Source: Cavia porcellus | Taxonomy: Eukaryota > Chordata > Mammalia > Rodentia > Caviidae | Direction of reading: 5' to 3' | Length of the DNA: 64,000 bases | Assembly (NCBI RefSeq): GCF_034190915.1 | Contig: NW_026947491.1 | Location: forward strand, 19,036,101-19,100,100 | Part shown: in pieces, positions 22,197 through 32,290 of the stretch | Numbering within the stretch: the stretch's first letter is position 1 | How the letters are laid out: the number at the start of each line of letters is the position of its first letter | The notes under the pieces: model-generated | Database searches by the model: none | The model's input: only the letters and a program-made list of their open reading frames with translations | What the model was told of the DNA's origin: nothing | Made by a program: the position numbers and the translations under genes

Positions 22197-22273
22197 CATC
22201 CCCAGGCTCAGGGTGAAAAGCCTGTTCTGGCTGAGCAGCCAAAGTCTCCTCCCACAGACCTCTTTCACTCAGC

Positions 22274-22734
22274 ATGGAGTTCTTGGCTCTGCCCCTCTGT
22301 CTCATGGCAGCACCCTGATGTGACAGCCTGTGAGGTGCAGGATAAGGACCTGGCACAATGAGCAGGATGGTCTTGACTGACTATGATGCTTCTTGTCCTC
22401 AGGTGTCCTGTCTCAGGTGCAGCTGCAGAAATATGTACTTGGCCTGGTGAAGCCTTCAGAGACTCTGTCCCTCACCTTCTCAGTCTCTAAATTCTCTTTA
22501 ACCAGTTATAGTGTACAGTGGGTCTATCAGACTCCAAGAAATGAGGTGTATTTGATTGGTAATATGTGGAGTGATGGGGGCACAAATTATAACTCAGCCT
22601 TTCAATCTCGAGTGGGCATCAGCAGGGACACTTCCAAGAGCCAACTGACTCACATTGAGCAGCCTGAGCCCCGATTACACAGCCCTGTGAGAGACACAGT
22701 GAGGGGTTCATCAGTGTGAGCCCAGACATAAACT
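22274..22734 (+). pseudogene. IGHV: IGHV clan II pseudogene, type B (mouse IGHV2-like)
   Basis: Leader exon 22274-22319 (46 nt) ends CCC TGA T, so an in-frame stop at 22316-22318 sits at its last codon; the donor GTGACA follows. The acceptor CAG is at 22400-22402, L-part2 at 22403-22413 and the V region from 22414. The long open frame (QVQLQKYVLGLVKPSETLSL) has clan II FR1 and 'FSLTSYSVQW', 'MWSDGGTNYNSAF', like mouse IGHV2 genes. The FR1 cysteine is phenylalanine (ACC TTC TCA). The end of FR3 has a deletion: 'cacagccctgtgagaga' lacks the bases for the tyrosine before the cysteine. The RSS is heptamer CACAGTG (22695-22701), a 24-bp spacer, and nonamer ACATAAACT (22726-22734). Its partner is at 63170. 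Confidence 0.85.
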
Positions 22735-22759
22735 TTCTTGCAGGGGGGCTTGGGACGGC

Positions 22760-23839
22760 AGGGGGCGCTCGAGACATAATGAGCTCTTTTGAGGCTCAGG
22801 ACCAGGTGCAGGTTTCTGGGGCTGCTGTGATGTTGGAGACTGGTTTTCCCTAACCCTTCCTTGACTTTGTTAAAGACACTCTGCACAGTTGGTTTCTATA
22901 TATTTGAGTTTATTTCTTTTTAAATACATGTTTGCATTGCAGCCAGTTTACCCTCATCTTGGGGAGAGTGTACAAGTGTGTACCACAGCCTGATTCACTT
23001 CTAAGTCCCCTTGCTCTTTTCTTCTGCATCTCTTCCCTCTCTTCTCAATCTCCTTTCCCCAGTTTTATTAACTTTGATAATACTGATCTCGTCTCACATG
23101 TGTGAGTCACAATACTTACACTCAGTTAGGGTATTAGACTGAAGGAAAGTTATATCTGGGTTCTACATCACTTCCTTTCCTTCTCCTTTTCTCACATAGA
23201 TTGTATTGGACTCCTTCCCATCTGCAAGAGATATGCTCATTTATCTCCTTCTAGCCTTCCTTTTGCATTCTGTTCGTTTGCACTTTTCCTTACTCAAAAA
23301 AGAAATACTGTATGGTATTTAAGCTTCTGTGTCTGATTTATTTCTTTCAACATTGTATTTTCAAAGTACACACCTTTTCCTACAAATATCTTCAATTTTC
23401 TCTTCTTTGTAAGTGAGTGGCATTCGATTAAGTATGGACAGCACATCCATCATCTGTTACTAGCCTTACAGGCTGCTTGAAGCACTTAGCTGTTAGGGAC
23501 ACTGCTGCTGTGGACATTGGTATGCACACATCACTGTAGTGTGATGTGCCTACCTCTTTGGGAAAGATAGCTGGAAGTGTGATAGATGGGTCATGTGGAA
23601 TTTTGAACTCAGCTCTTTGAAGAATTTCCATACTGTGCTTTTTGTGTGCAAAGTAGTTTACTTTCAGTCAAACAATGGAGGAATGTCCCTGTTTGACTGC
23701 TGCCATGTTAGAATTTGTTATGGTTATAGTTCTTGATGGTGCCATTCTTTCTGCTATTAGATAGACTCTTAGCTTTATTTTAATTTGCATTTATCTAAAG
23801 TAAAAGAATGGTAAAAGGATTTTTAATATGTTTGGTGAC

Positions 23840-23884
<45 letters not shown>

Positions 23885-24410
23885 TCTGTGACTCTGTGTT
23901 TTGTTTTTTTCTTTGTTTTTGTTTTTTTATACCAGGGGTTGAACTCACGACCTTGCATTTTCCAGGCAGGAACTTATGAGCTAAATCCTTACCCTTGTTT
24001 TTTTTCTGAAAAGTGCCTGTGTATATTGCATGCCCATTTTCTATTTTTCAATTAATCTAATATTTTTAGTTCATATATTTATAATATGATTCCTCTCTGT
24101 AAGGAATAGCTGATTTTTTTCATTCTGTAAATTCTCTCTTCACACTGCCAACTGATTTCTTCATTACCAATATGCTTTGTGATTTGATGTACTCTCATTT
24201 GTTGATTCTTGCATTTATTTTTTGTACAACTATGGTTCTGTTTAGCAAACCTCTCTTACCTCTATGAAGTCAAGAGTTTTACCTTTTTTATCTTCCAACA
24301 AGTTCAGAATTTCTCTCTCAATATCTAGTTGAAAATTTTTTTGATTTTAGTTTAGTACATAGTGAGAGATATGGGTCTAGATTTAATCCAACTGTCATCT
24401 GTTATTGGAC
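22760..24410 (-). mobile_element. Old LINE-1, antisense, decayed
   Basis: Reading the minus strand, 23400-23660 matches the C-terminal end of LINE-1 ORF2 and its tail ('ccacatgacccatctatcaca', 'tctttcccaaagaggtaggca', 'gtgtgcataccaatgtccac' types), compare 6330-6480 on the plus strand. Neighbouring sequence on both sides has the T-rich look of more antisense LINE-1. A long T run at 23842-23881 and a tRNA/SINE-like 'accaggggttgaactcacgacc' at 23930-23995 interrupt it. The exact limits are uncertain. Confidence 0.55.
23842..23995 (-). mobile_element. Possible ID/tRNA-type SINE with 40-bp T run
   Basis: A 40-base T run, then T/G-rich sequence and 'ataccaggggttgaactcacgaccttgcattttccaggcagg' read in pieces: this is the antisense pattern of a tRNA-like SINE (the 'gggattgaacc' B-box region and 'gctctaccactgagct' type end), the T run being its A tail. 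Similar pieces lie at 27256-27330 and 33836-33915. Confidence 0.5.
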
Positions 24411-24425
24411 ATACAGCATTTCAAG

Positions 24426-25250
24426 CCACACACAAAACTTCCTTCAGGGGCATCTATGACCTGCAGAGGGTGAGGAGGATCCGCAGAATAAAGAAAAGTT
24501 CCCAATAGCAGGTGCAGAGAAGGAAGCTGAGTGACTGCTTCCTGTTAACCTCTGTGGTCGCTCTCTGTCCTATACTGCATGTTCCGAGGGACCCTGCAGC
24601 ACATAAGCTGTGAGTGACTGATGAAGTAAACAAGTTACAAATAACGATTCTCTCAAATTTAATTGCATAAATATATAGTTACATAATTACTTTTCTACCT
24701 ATTAACATGCGTTTTATTTATTTATTTTTGTCTTTTTGAGACAGGGTCTCACTCAGAAGTTCAGGCTGGCTTTGGTCTCACTTTGCATCCCAGGCTGGTC
24801 CGGAACTCACAATGATCCTTCTGACTCAGCTTCCCAAGTACTGGGATTACAGGTGTGCACCACCGCACAGGACTAACATGAGTCTTATTAGATGAGTAAA
24901 TGTGACTTGCATGAACTTGGCAGAACCCTGCAGATTTTATGAGTTTTGGTTTCTTTTGAGTGCCAAATCAACACCATCTAAAAACAAATCGGATAATTCC
25001 ATGACCATGACATGGAGTTGGCTCATGCAGGATTACATGCTTCATATTGGAGAATAAATCCTCCACATCCCTCTCTTCAGGGTCTGAGAGCACACAGCAC
25101 TTCTCTCAGCCAGGTCATTGCAGGAGACATTGTCCCCAGCATCAGCACCAGGGTTGTGTGTAGCACTGCACTCAGGGGACAAGGGAATAGGGGCATCCTG
25201 GCTACACTCAGAATAGGGATCAAGGGACACTGAGATCTTTCTTCTCATGG
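24426..25250 (+). repeat. Orphan V 3' flank with RSS nonamer only
   Basis: Begins 'gccacacacaaaacttccttcagggg', the pattern that follows every V RSS here (nonamer ACACAAAAC at 24430-24438, then 'cttcctgcaggg'). No heptamer or V exon lies before it; antisense LINE-1 does. The following sequence ('gcaggtgcagagaaggaagc', then at 25060-25240 'ctcttcagggtctgagagcacacagc') matches the 3' flanks of the V genes at 27593 (28540-28690) and 42135 (43050-43200). So a V gene once stood here and its body was removed. Confidence 0.65.
24729..24876 (-). mobile_element. B1-like SINE, antisense
   Basis: 'tgtctttttgagacagggtc', 'gcatcccaggctggtccggaactcac' and 'ccaagtactgggattacagg' read as the reverse complement of a B1-type SINE. 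The middle holds a partial repeat of the 'caggctgg' segment (24760 and 24792), so it may be a dimer or carry an internal duplication. Confidence 0.75.
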
Positions 25251-25337
25251 TGGCTGAGCAAGAGCAGGGGCTGCTCTTTCCTTATGGAAGTTAGAAGTAG
25301 AGATTTATAAGACAGAGTAGTGACCTTATATCCTTTG

Positions 25338-25379
<42 letters not shown>

Positions 25380-25380
25380 C
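25338..25380. repeat. (TATC)n microsatellite
   Basis: About ten copies of ATCT/TATC in a row, nearly perfect. Confidence 0.95.
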
Positions 25381-27430
25381 ATCATTTCTCTTCTGGCTTG
25401 CATCCCCATGTCCTTTCAAAGCCTCATGGACTTTAGGTAAGACTTCTTCTTATTTCTCCTCTCAGGCCAGGCATGATTTGCACTGGGTCACCAGAAGGAT
25501 GAATTTGGCTTATTCTCCTCCCAGGCCTAGCATGGCTTCAAAAGTCTTATTGCCTTTATTAAAATAGATCATTTAATAGATGTGTGGTGACACTGATGTA
25601 CATGAAACTCTTTCAAGTATAATGTCACACACAAAACTGCAGGAAAATATCTTTATTTGTCTCAGAGTACATTCCAAAGAAATGGCAAATTTTAAAACAT
25701 TAAAAAAGATAAATTATATAATCAATTAATTTTGTTAACAATTGTTATGTTCATGCATGACTGTGAATTACTCTATGTGTTTGATGCTGCGGTATTAAAT
25801 TCATTATATTACAGTGATTCGTATTTATAATACCACAGGTCACAATATATAAAATATGGAAGTGACCTACTTATATTCATGAATAATAAATGAAGACAGA
25901 AAATATGGTGTATATATACAAAATAGAGATGTATTTGAGGTATTTTAGGAAAATGGGTGTATCTAGAGAAAATAAGAGCAAAATAACTCAGACAATTAAG
26001 TTGATATACCGCATGATCTGTCTAACATAAGAAATACACATTAGAAACAATTTAAAGAACAAAATAAACTTGTGAAGGAACTGAAAAATACCCTTTGGGG
26101 AAAGTTGAAAAATTCTGGGCCAGAGGGAATGATTGAGGGAAGATGTGACATGTAAACATTACATACCACAAACATATAATAATAAGAAATTTATAAAGAA
26201 TGTTGGATAAAAATAGATGATAAAAGAAATGTGGGAAACATTTCAGGTGAAAATGATAGACTAGAATGTTGGGAAGAAAAGAAAGAGGCATCTGTAGCAC
26301 AGAATGGAAAACAAGGGTGTACACACCCCAGAATATGGTAAATGCAGAAAGTTAAGAAGCGCACACCAGGATATATTGTAGAAATATTCCTTAGCATGTT
26401 GAAGGTTTGGGACTGCTTTCCTTGATTGCTAATTGTTGAAAATATTTCTTTGACTTACTGACCTTTTCTACTTCTGTCTCAGAAAAGCTGCTTTTCAATT
26501 CAATTGCCCATTTCTTAATTTAAGGGGATATAATTTTTTGAATTCTCCATTCAGTTTATTCTTTATAGTAATTAACTGTCAAAGCGATAGCTGGAGAAAA
26601 TTTTGCACTATGTGAGTGAAATAAATCAGAAAAGCTTAAGTATTTCGTGGTTCATTTTATGTACAAAAAGAAATATTTAAATAAGTTAAAAGGCAAAATA
26701 AAGCAGAGATAAAAAGAAACAAAATATTTTTTAAGACTAAATGGACTGAAGAAATGGAGGAATGTTAGAGGGAATCTGATGAAACATGAATTAAAGTGTT
26801 TTAAACGCATGTATAAGGGTCCAGAATAAATTCACTGATTATATACTGTAAACACAATTGATAAAAATTAATAAGAAACAAAAAATTAAAAAATGTAAGA
26901 TAGAAATAATGTGACAGAGGAAGATAATGACAGGTGAAATTGAGAAACTCATCAGCAGGTGCCACAGGAAGGCTGGTGCTGTTTCCTTTTAGAAAAGAGC
27001 AGAACAGAGCAGTCACACATGTTCTCCCAGAAGGGGAGAAACACAATAGAAGATTCCAGGAGCTCAATGGGGAACATTGCAGGTGACATTCACATGGCTT
27101 CGGATTCTATTTGGAGAGCATGACTGCTCATGGCACTCAACATTTCACATGTTTACAAAGCAGACATAATTAATATAAAATCCATGCACAGGAATACAAA
27201 CCAAAGCTGATGAAGAGTTTAAAGTACAATAGAACCCTATTACTTGAGTTATCTTTTTTTTTTTTTTTTGTATCTGGGTTCCAATTCCGGACCTAGAACC
27301 AGACACCAGGGGCAGGCAGGACCTAGCTATATGCACAGCCCTATGCGTTGTCACATTCTGTTGAATGCATTTTTGTAACAAACTTTTCCAGTTCTCTCAC
27401 ATCTGCTGTGCACACTGCCTCCTCTGAGGG
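25381..27430. other. AT-rich intergenic, includes duplicated V-upstream block
   Basis: No coding signal. The piece 26690-27180 recurs at 63450-63990 ('aagaaacaaa', 'ggatgttag', 'tctgatgaaaca', 'ataagggtc', then 'ggtgctgtttcctttt' and 'acatttcacatgtttaca'). Related sequence lies before the V genes at 42135 and 51816 (41300-41800 and 50930-51420). This block is thus a standard V-upstream segment. A T run at 27254-27269 and a tRNA-SINE-like tail follow. Confidence 0.55.
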
Positions 27431-27592
27431 TCCCACCAGATCACTATCTATTTAGCAGGAAGCCATGTGAATAAGGTTTCGCTGTGCTGATGAAATCCAG
27501 CCCAGCCCTCACCCTGCACATCTGCAGAAGATCTCAGCCCTGGTGCCCAGCTGTCCCCACTCGGATATCAGGACTGAGCACAGAGGATCAGT

Positions 27593-28051
27593 ATGAATTA
27601 GGGGCTGAGCTGTGTTTTCCTATTTGCACTTCTGAGAGGCAAATTATTGAGAACAAAGGATATGGGATGGGGAATCGGACATGTCAGCTATAAAAAGGGG
27701 ACATGTGTGACAGTTTCTTGAGCAAAATGTCCCTGTGTTTACATGTGTCCAGGCTGAGGTGCAGATGATGAAAGCCCAGGGACTCTTCATGCAGCCTGTG
27801 ACATCCCTGAAACTCCCCTGTGCAACTTCAGGATTCATTTTCAATGAATTACGGATGAACTGGATCTGCCAGTCTCCAGAGAAGTGGATGGAGTGGATCT
27901 CTGACATAAAATCTGATAGTAGTAAAACATATTTCTATGACTCCGTGAAGGACAGATTCACCGTCAACCAGGATAACAGCAAGAACACACTGTATCTGCA
28001 GATGAGCAGTCTGAGACCTGAGAACAGGGCCATGTGTTACTGTGTGAGACT
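27593..28051 (+). pseudogene. IGHV: IGHV3-like gene, open V exon, broken leader and splice sites
   Basis: Leader ATG at 27593 is followed at once by AAT TAG (stop). The leader exon would end at 27638, where the donor is GC, and the acceptor reads AT (27743-27744) where all relatives have AG. L-part2 is 27745-27755 and the V region starts at 27756. The V exon itself is open to 28100: FR1 cysteine at residue 22 (LPCATS), tryptophan 36 (RMNW), FR3 cysteine at residue 96 (CYCVR). Odd residues include CQSPEKWMEW in FR2 and FTVNQDN in FR3. An octamer-like ATGTGAAT (two mismatches) is at 27465-27472. The three separate leader and splice defects make normal expression unlikely, yet the V exon has kept its frame. 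Confidence 0.8.
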
Positions 28052-28090
28052 CACAATGAGGGGACATCAATGCCAACTCAGACACAAATC
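28052..28090 (+). other. V recombination signal (23-RSS)
   Basis: Heptamer CACAATG (28052-28058), exact 23-bp spacer, nonamer ACACAAATC (28082-28090, seven of nine). It keeps the critical CAC. Confidence 0.75.
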
Positions 28091-28831
28091 TCCTGGCTGA
28101 GGAACTGGGAGCCTGAAGGGGGCCCTGTGTCCCACAGAGATACAGTCAGGACCTCAGGAGCAGGTGCAGGAAATGAAGCTGGTGAGGGAGGGCTGCCTGG
28201 TGGCCTCTGGGGTTTCCTCTCTGCTTTAAACTCCTGTGACCTGAGGAAGCCCCGAAATTTGGAGACTTCAGATGGCTTATGATGTGTCCCATTTCAAGTA
28301 AACATTTTTTGTTAAAACCAATAGCATAAGTGTATATTTAGGTTTTGATTTTCTTCATCTCCTTTGTATGAATTTCACTTGATGGGAAAACAAGACTTCT
28401 ATCCATCTCTAAAACAGTTATGAATTTGTCAGAATTAGATTTCTTTTAAATGTTATATCATCATCATCTAAAAATTCATCTAATTTTTCCCAATGATAAC
28501 TAGTTGTCACATGTAGAATTAAATGTACCACATTAGGAAATTTAATCCTTCCCACCTCTGTGTACAGGGCCTGAGAACACACAGCCCTCTCCTCGACTTT
28601 GCATCCTCAGGAGACCTGGTCCCCAGGATCAGCCCCAGCACCTTGTGAAAGGAAAAGGAGAAGCCTGACTGGACTCAGGCAGAGTCCCCAGGCTTCTGTG
28701 TTCTCATTCTGTCAAAGGGTGATGAGGTGAACTTGGACCTGCATCTTTGTTTTGGATCTTAGAAATTAATGAATCATAAAATACAGCCTAATTCAGTGTA
28801 ATATATCTGTGGCCCTGTCTCTGACTCTATT

Positions 28832-28888
<57 letters not shown>

Positions 28889-29421
28889 GTGTTTCTCATT
28901 TTCTTTTTTCTGATTTCAAGGTGTTAGATAATGAGAATATGTAAAGTCAAATACTCTAGCTTCTTAATATTCCTTATTTCTTTCCTAAATAAATTCTTAT
29001 ATTTCTGCATTTACACTTCTTTGTTTTATCTCTGTTAATTCTATAATTATGAGACACATATACCTTAGCTGTCCTCACATAATGAAATATGCCTGCACAC
29101 TTACTATTATTCTTTTAGTTATGGTCTTTTTAATATTTTTATTATAGTTGTCTTTGAAACAGGAACATACCCTCTGGAGAAAAAAAAAAAAAAAAAAACA
29201 CGGATGCCTGTTTCCTGAAGGCAGAGCTGAAGTGAGGTTCTCACACACAGGCAACTGCCCCTCAGATGAGGTCATGACCTCACAATCACACTCCTCCTGG
29301 CAAGCAGATTCACCTCCACCTCCTCCCCCTGCTCTGCACCTGTACTGGACCAGCATCATCACTGAGGTGTCCTGGGGTAAAGGAATTAGAATTCCTCTTC
29401 CTGGGGTAATTCCTCTTCCTC
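28091..29421 (+). repeat. V 3' flank, shared with the functional gene
   Basis: Parallels 42632-43850 behind the functional V gene: 'gcaggtgcag', 'tgggagggctgcctggtggcctctgg' like sequence, 'cttcagatggcttatga', 'ggcctgagaacacacagc' at 28570, then 'ttcctgaaggcagagctgaagtgag' at 29213 against 43642. A (CT)n run sits at 28834-28882 and an A run at 29180-29198. No coding signal. Confidence 0.6.
28834..28882. repeat. (CT)n microsatellite
   Basis: A perfect CT dinucleotide run of about 49 bp, in the shared V 3' flank; not seen in the parallel flank behind the functional gene. Confidence 0.95.
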
Positions 29422-29954
29422 GTCCCAGGTGCATCTGTTGTTTCAAAGACAAAATGAGGACACCTCCATAACACATCACCTCCTGAGATGTAGATAGATC
29501 TCCTCTGTTGTAACTTTGGAATCCCTCCAACAGGAAATCCCAGAAATCTCTAGTTTCCTTCTGTTTCTTTCTTCTCTTTTGTTTAGTGTTCAGTCCTGAT
29601 TGTGAAAATGTCATTTTCTGTTACTGATCTTAGAACTCTGACTCATGTAAGAGTTGATATTTGGCCAATGAACCTGGGCCTAGATTTTACTTGAAACTAT
29701 AAGGAAAAAAAAATCATTACCCACATATTCAGTTCTACAAAATCATGGATAAAATGAACAACATAATTTTTCATGAGTCCAAGAAAGAAATAAAACTTCG
29801 TATTGACTGATCACAAGAAACGTTGAGGTAGAGTACTCTTTCCTGTTGGAGGGATTCCAAAGTTACAACAGAGGAGATCTATCTACATCTCAGGAAATGA
29901 TGTGTTATGGAGGTGTCCTCATTTTGTCTTTGAAACAGCAGATGCACCTGGGAC
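29422..29954. repeat. Inverted duplication: two 116-bp arms, 301-bp loop
   Basis: Arm 1 is 29422-29537 and arm 2 is 29839-29954; arm 2 is the reverse complement of arm 1 with only about three mismatches and no gaps. Because of this, the same peptide frame appears on opposite strands of the two arms. The loop (29538-29838) is AT-rich and non-coding. Arm 1 continues the V 3' flank in the normal direction, so arm 2 is the copied and flipped one. No transposon ends were seen. Confidence 0.9.
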
Positions 29955-31240
29955 TAACCCCCAATCTCCTAAAAATAGTGTATGCTAAATACTTAAATAG
30001 ATTAAAAAAATATGTGGTTTGGGGGAATACTAGAAGGTCAGAACTCTCAGTAGTAAAGACCGTGTGTCCTTGTTGGCCACTATTTTTTCACAGATTCAGA
30101 CTGTATAACACTAGTGAGAGTAGTTTAAATAAAGGCAGTAAATTGTGCTGCTTATGAGAACTGTCTACTTTCTGTGAGTGACAGTTTCATTACATGAGAA
30201 TCCTTGGCATGAGATTCAGCTCCCTGTGCAGTCACAACTTTATCTCTAGAGGCTGTGATTTTGAGCTTTCCAGTGCATCCAGAGAGCACCATGCTCAGCA
30301 ACTTAACATTCCCTGTTCTCCTACAAGTCTGGATATCCAGAGTTATAGCAGAGCCCTGCTTCCTGTTGCACAAAGAGCTGGAGGTACAGAGTGCAGATAC
30401 AGGTAAGGGGAGATGGTGGATGACTGCAGCACCTCAGACAACTAGAATGAGGACACATCATGCTCTTCAAGAGGCTCATGGGATCTCAAGGGGGAAAACT
30501 AGAAATGATCACAAAAGGATCTTAGAGGAGAAAGGGAGCAATGGTCACTGAGAAATGGTCACAGACCCTGATCCAAACAGAAGACACTCAGGGTTGGACT
30601 TTTCCAGAAAATTATCCTACTCAGAGAAAACTATTCTAACTACAGACCTATTCTAACTACAGAACAACCACACATCCCTCTAGTATGATGCCAAGGAGAC
30701 AAAATAGTTTAAAGGAGAAATACGTTAGAGGAAATGGACTGCCTCAAACAAAGGAGCAGAAGTCTAGGAATATAGCTCTACAGCACAGCATCTGCCTGAG
30801 TTAGATACCTGAGTTAGGACCTATTCAAGTATCAGAAACAGCACACTATCTTTTAGAAGGTGGGCACACTGGAGAGCAAATCAGGAGGAGCCTTCCAAAG
30901 ACCTATATCTGATTAAGAGAGAATATGACAGTAATGTTTCCATGAAGAGACTCTACAAAACTTAAAATTACAGTTGGAGTATGATGGCCTCATAGTAGTA
31001 ATGGAAAATTTGAAACATTTTGTTTACATGAACATAAACTGCAGCAGCGACCCATGCAGTCAGAGAAACAGAAAACACTCAGATAGGACTGAATCTCAGA
31101 TCAACACTGCCAGACTCAGGATGGCCCACTGCATAGAACAGATCTCACCCTGGCTCTCCTCTTCTACATCCCATGATCACATACAAATCACACTGGATGC
31201 TGGCAGGAGAAATCAACTCAGAGGCCGGGGCACTGTAAGG
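29955..31240. other. Intergenic, no recognised gene
   Basis: No repeat family or V segment recognised. One segment at 30291-30403 has an ATG in good context, an open frame with a hydrophobic start (MLSNLTFPVLLQVW) and a GTAAGG donor-like end; it was not recognised as any known exon and no following exon was found. See findings. Confidence 0.4.
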
Positions 31241-31261
31241 ATCTTGATTCTGCAGGCACCA

Positions 31262-31430
31262 TGCAGATGCTATAGATCCATTTGTACCTGATGGCAGGCT
31301 TCCTCAGTGAGCCTCCTGACATTTCTATTTCTTTACATGTGCCTGGGTGTGGGGTGAAAAAGACTCAGGATGACTTTTTGTCCTTAGGCATCCTGTCTGA
31401 TCTGACATTTTGGGAGTCAGTATTAGGTCA
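31262..31430 (+). pseudogene. IGHV: Clan II V pseudogene, 5' part (split gene)
   Basis: 'gtccttaggcatcctgtct' at 31379-31397 matches the acceptor and L-part2 of clan II V genes ('gtcctcaggtgtcctgtct' at 22394 and 63291). It is followed by 'gatctgacattttgggagtcag', an FR1 start like clan II 'vtL.ESg'. A possible decayed leader lies at 31260-31310 ('ggcaccatgcag', 'gatggcagg', then a GTGAGC donor). The V sequence then stops near 31430, and its FR3 end appears at 32174. Confidence 0.5.
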
Positions 31431-31913
31431 TGCTAAAGAAAGTTATCAATGAAAAACTGAGACTCAATAAACAAGTGAGATTTATTTTAAAAGCTGAAGC
31501 AGCCAGCCAGCTGAGGCCATTGGAGCACCACTGCTGGAGGGCTTCAGTTCCTTTGTTCTCTTTCCTTGTATAGGCCTCTGTGAGTTCACAAGGTCAGCGA
31601 TTACATGGATACAATCTTTTTGCAGCAATATCACTGCTTTGGAATTTACAAGGCTTTTTACACATTTGGCTAACTGACACACAGTATGTGGGCATTGGAC
31701 TGCTTGGTAACCTTGATATAAAGCTGTTTGCTCCCTTTTTTGTAGTTTGTATGGCAAAATAAGTGAGATGAGGAGGATTTTGGGGGAATTGGCCAAAGTT
31801 CTTTCGCTGTTTGAAGTCAAAGTATAGCTAAGCATCTGAGGTGTTATTGATAGGCCATAAAATAAGTAAAATTTTCAAAACTAACTTTTGTGGGTGTAAG
31901 AAGAAAAGCACGT

Positions 31914-31958
<45 letters not shown>

Positions 31959-32173
31959 CGCGCCAAATAGTGGGGGTTATGAATGTCCTTACACCAAGAC
32001 CTAGCCTGGTATACCCCCCACACACTGTTCCTTACCTGCCCTCTTATATGGGTTCCATAAGTAGCTCTCTGATGAACTGCATCTGGCTCATTCCTGGGAA
32101 AGCAGGGGATGGAGTACTTGATAGGGAGCTTAGGCTAAATCCCAGATTTCTAGGGCTGTACCTTCATCCCTGC
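31430..32173. mobile_element. Insertion of unknown type between two V parts
   Basis: About 740 bp of non-V sequence separating FR1-like and FR3-like pieces. It contains AATAAA at 31469-31474, a (CA)n run at 31918-31955 and no clear frame. The length and a polyadenylation signal would suit a solo LTR, but no terminal repeats, TG...CA ends or target duplication were established. It could also be a recombination junction. Confidence 0.35.
31918..31955. repeat. (CA)n microsatellite
   Basis: A perfect CA dinucleotide run of about 38 bp, followed by 'tgcgcgcc'. Confidence 0.95.
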
Positions 32174-32290
32174 TGACACAGACAAGAACCAGTTCGGCCT
32201 GCAGCCCACCTCTGTGAGCCCTGAGGACATAGCCATGTATTATGTGCAAAATACAGTGAGAGGATGTCACTGTGAAAAAAATACCTTCAT
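32174..32290 (+). pseudogene. IGHV: Clan II V pseudogene, FR3 end with RSS relic
   Basis: 'gacacagacaagaaccagtt' then 'tctgtgagccctgaggacat' and 'gccatgtattatgtgcaaaa' follow the clan II FR3 (DTsKNQf...[14 protein letters not shown]). One base is missing before the cysteine codon (TATTA TGT GCA). The heptamer is TACAGTG at 32252-32258, with the critical first C lost. A weak nonamer-like 'aaaaatacc' follows. No FR1, CDR1, FR2 or CDR2 is next to it, so it is a fragment, likely the other half of 31388. Confidence 0.7.

Noticed and set aside
25620..25660. 'cacacacaaaactgcagg' as another orphan RSS nonamer
   Set aside because: The following sequence does not match any V 3' flank in the window.
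29075..29614. Minus-strand open frame of 179 codons
   Set aside because: It runs through a poly-A tract and one arm of the inverted duplication; no family motif, and the plus-strand reading is V 3' flank.
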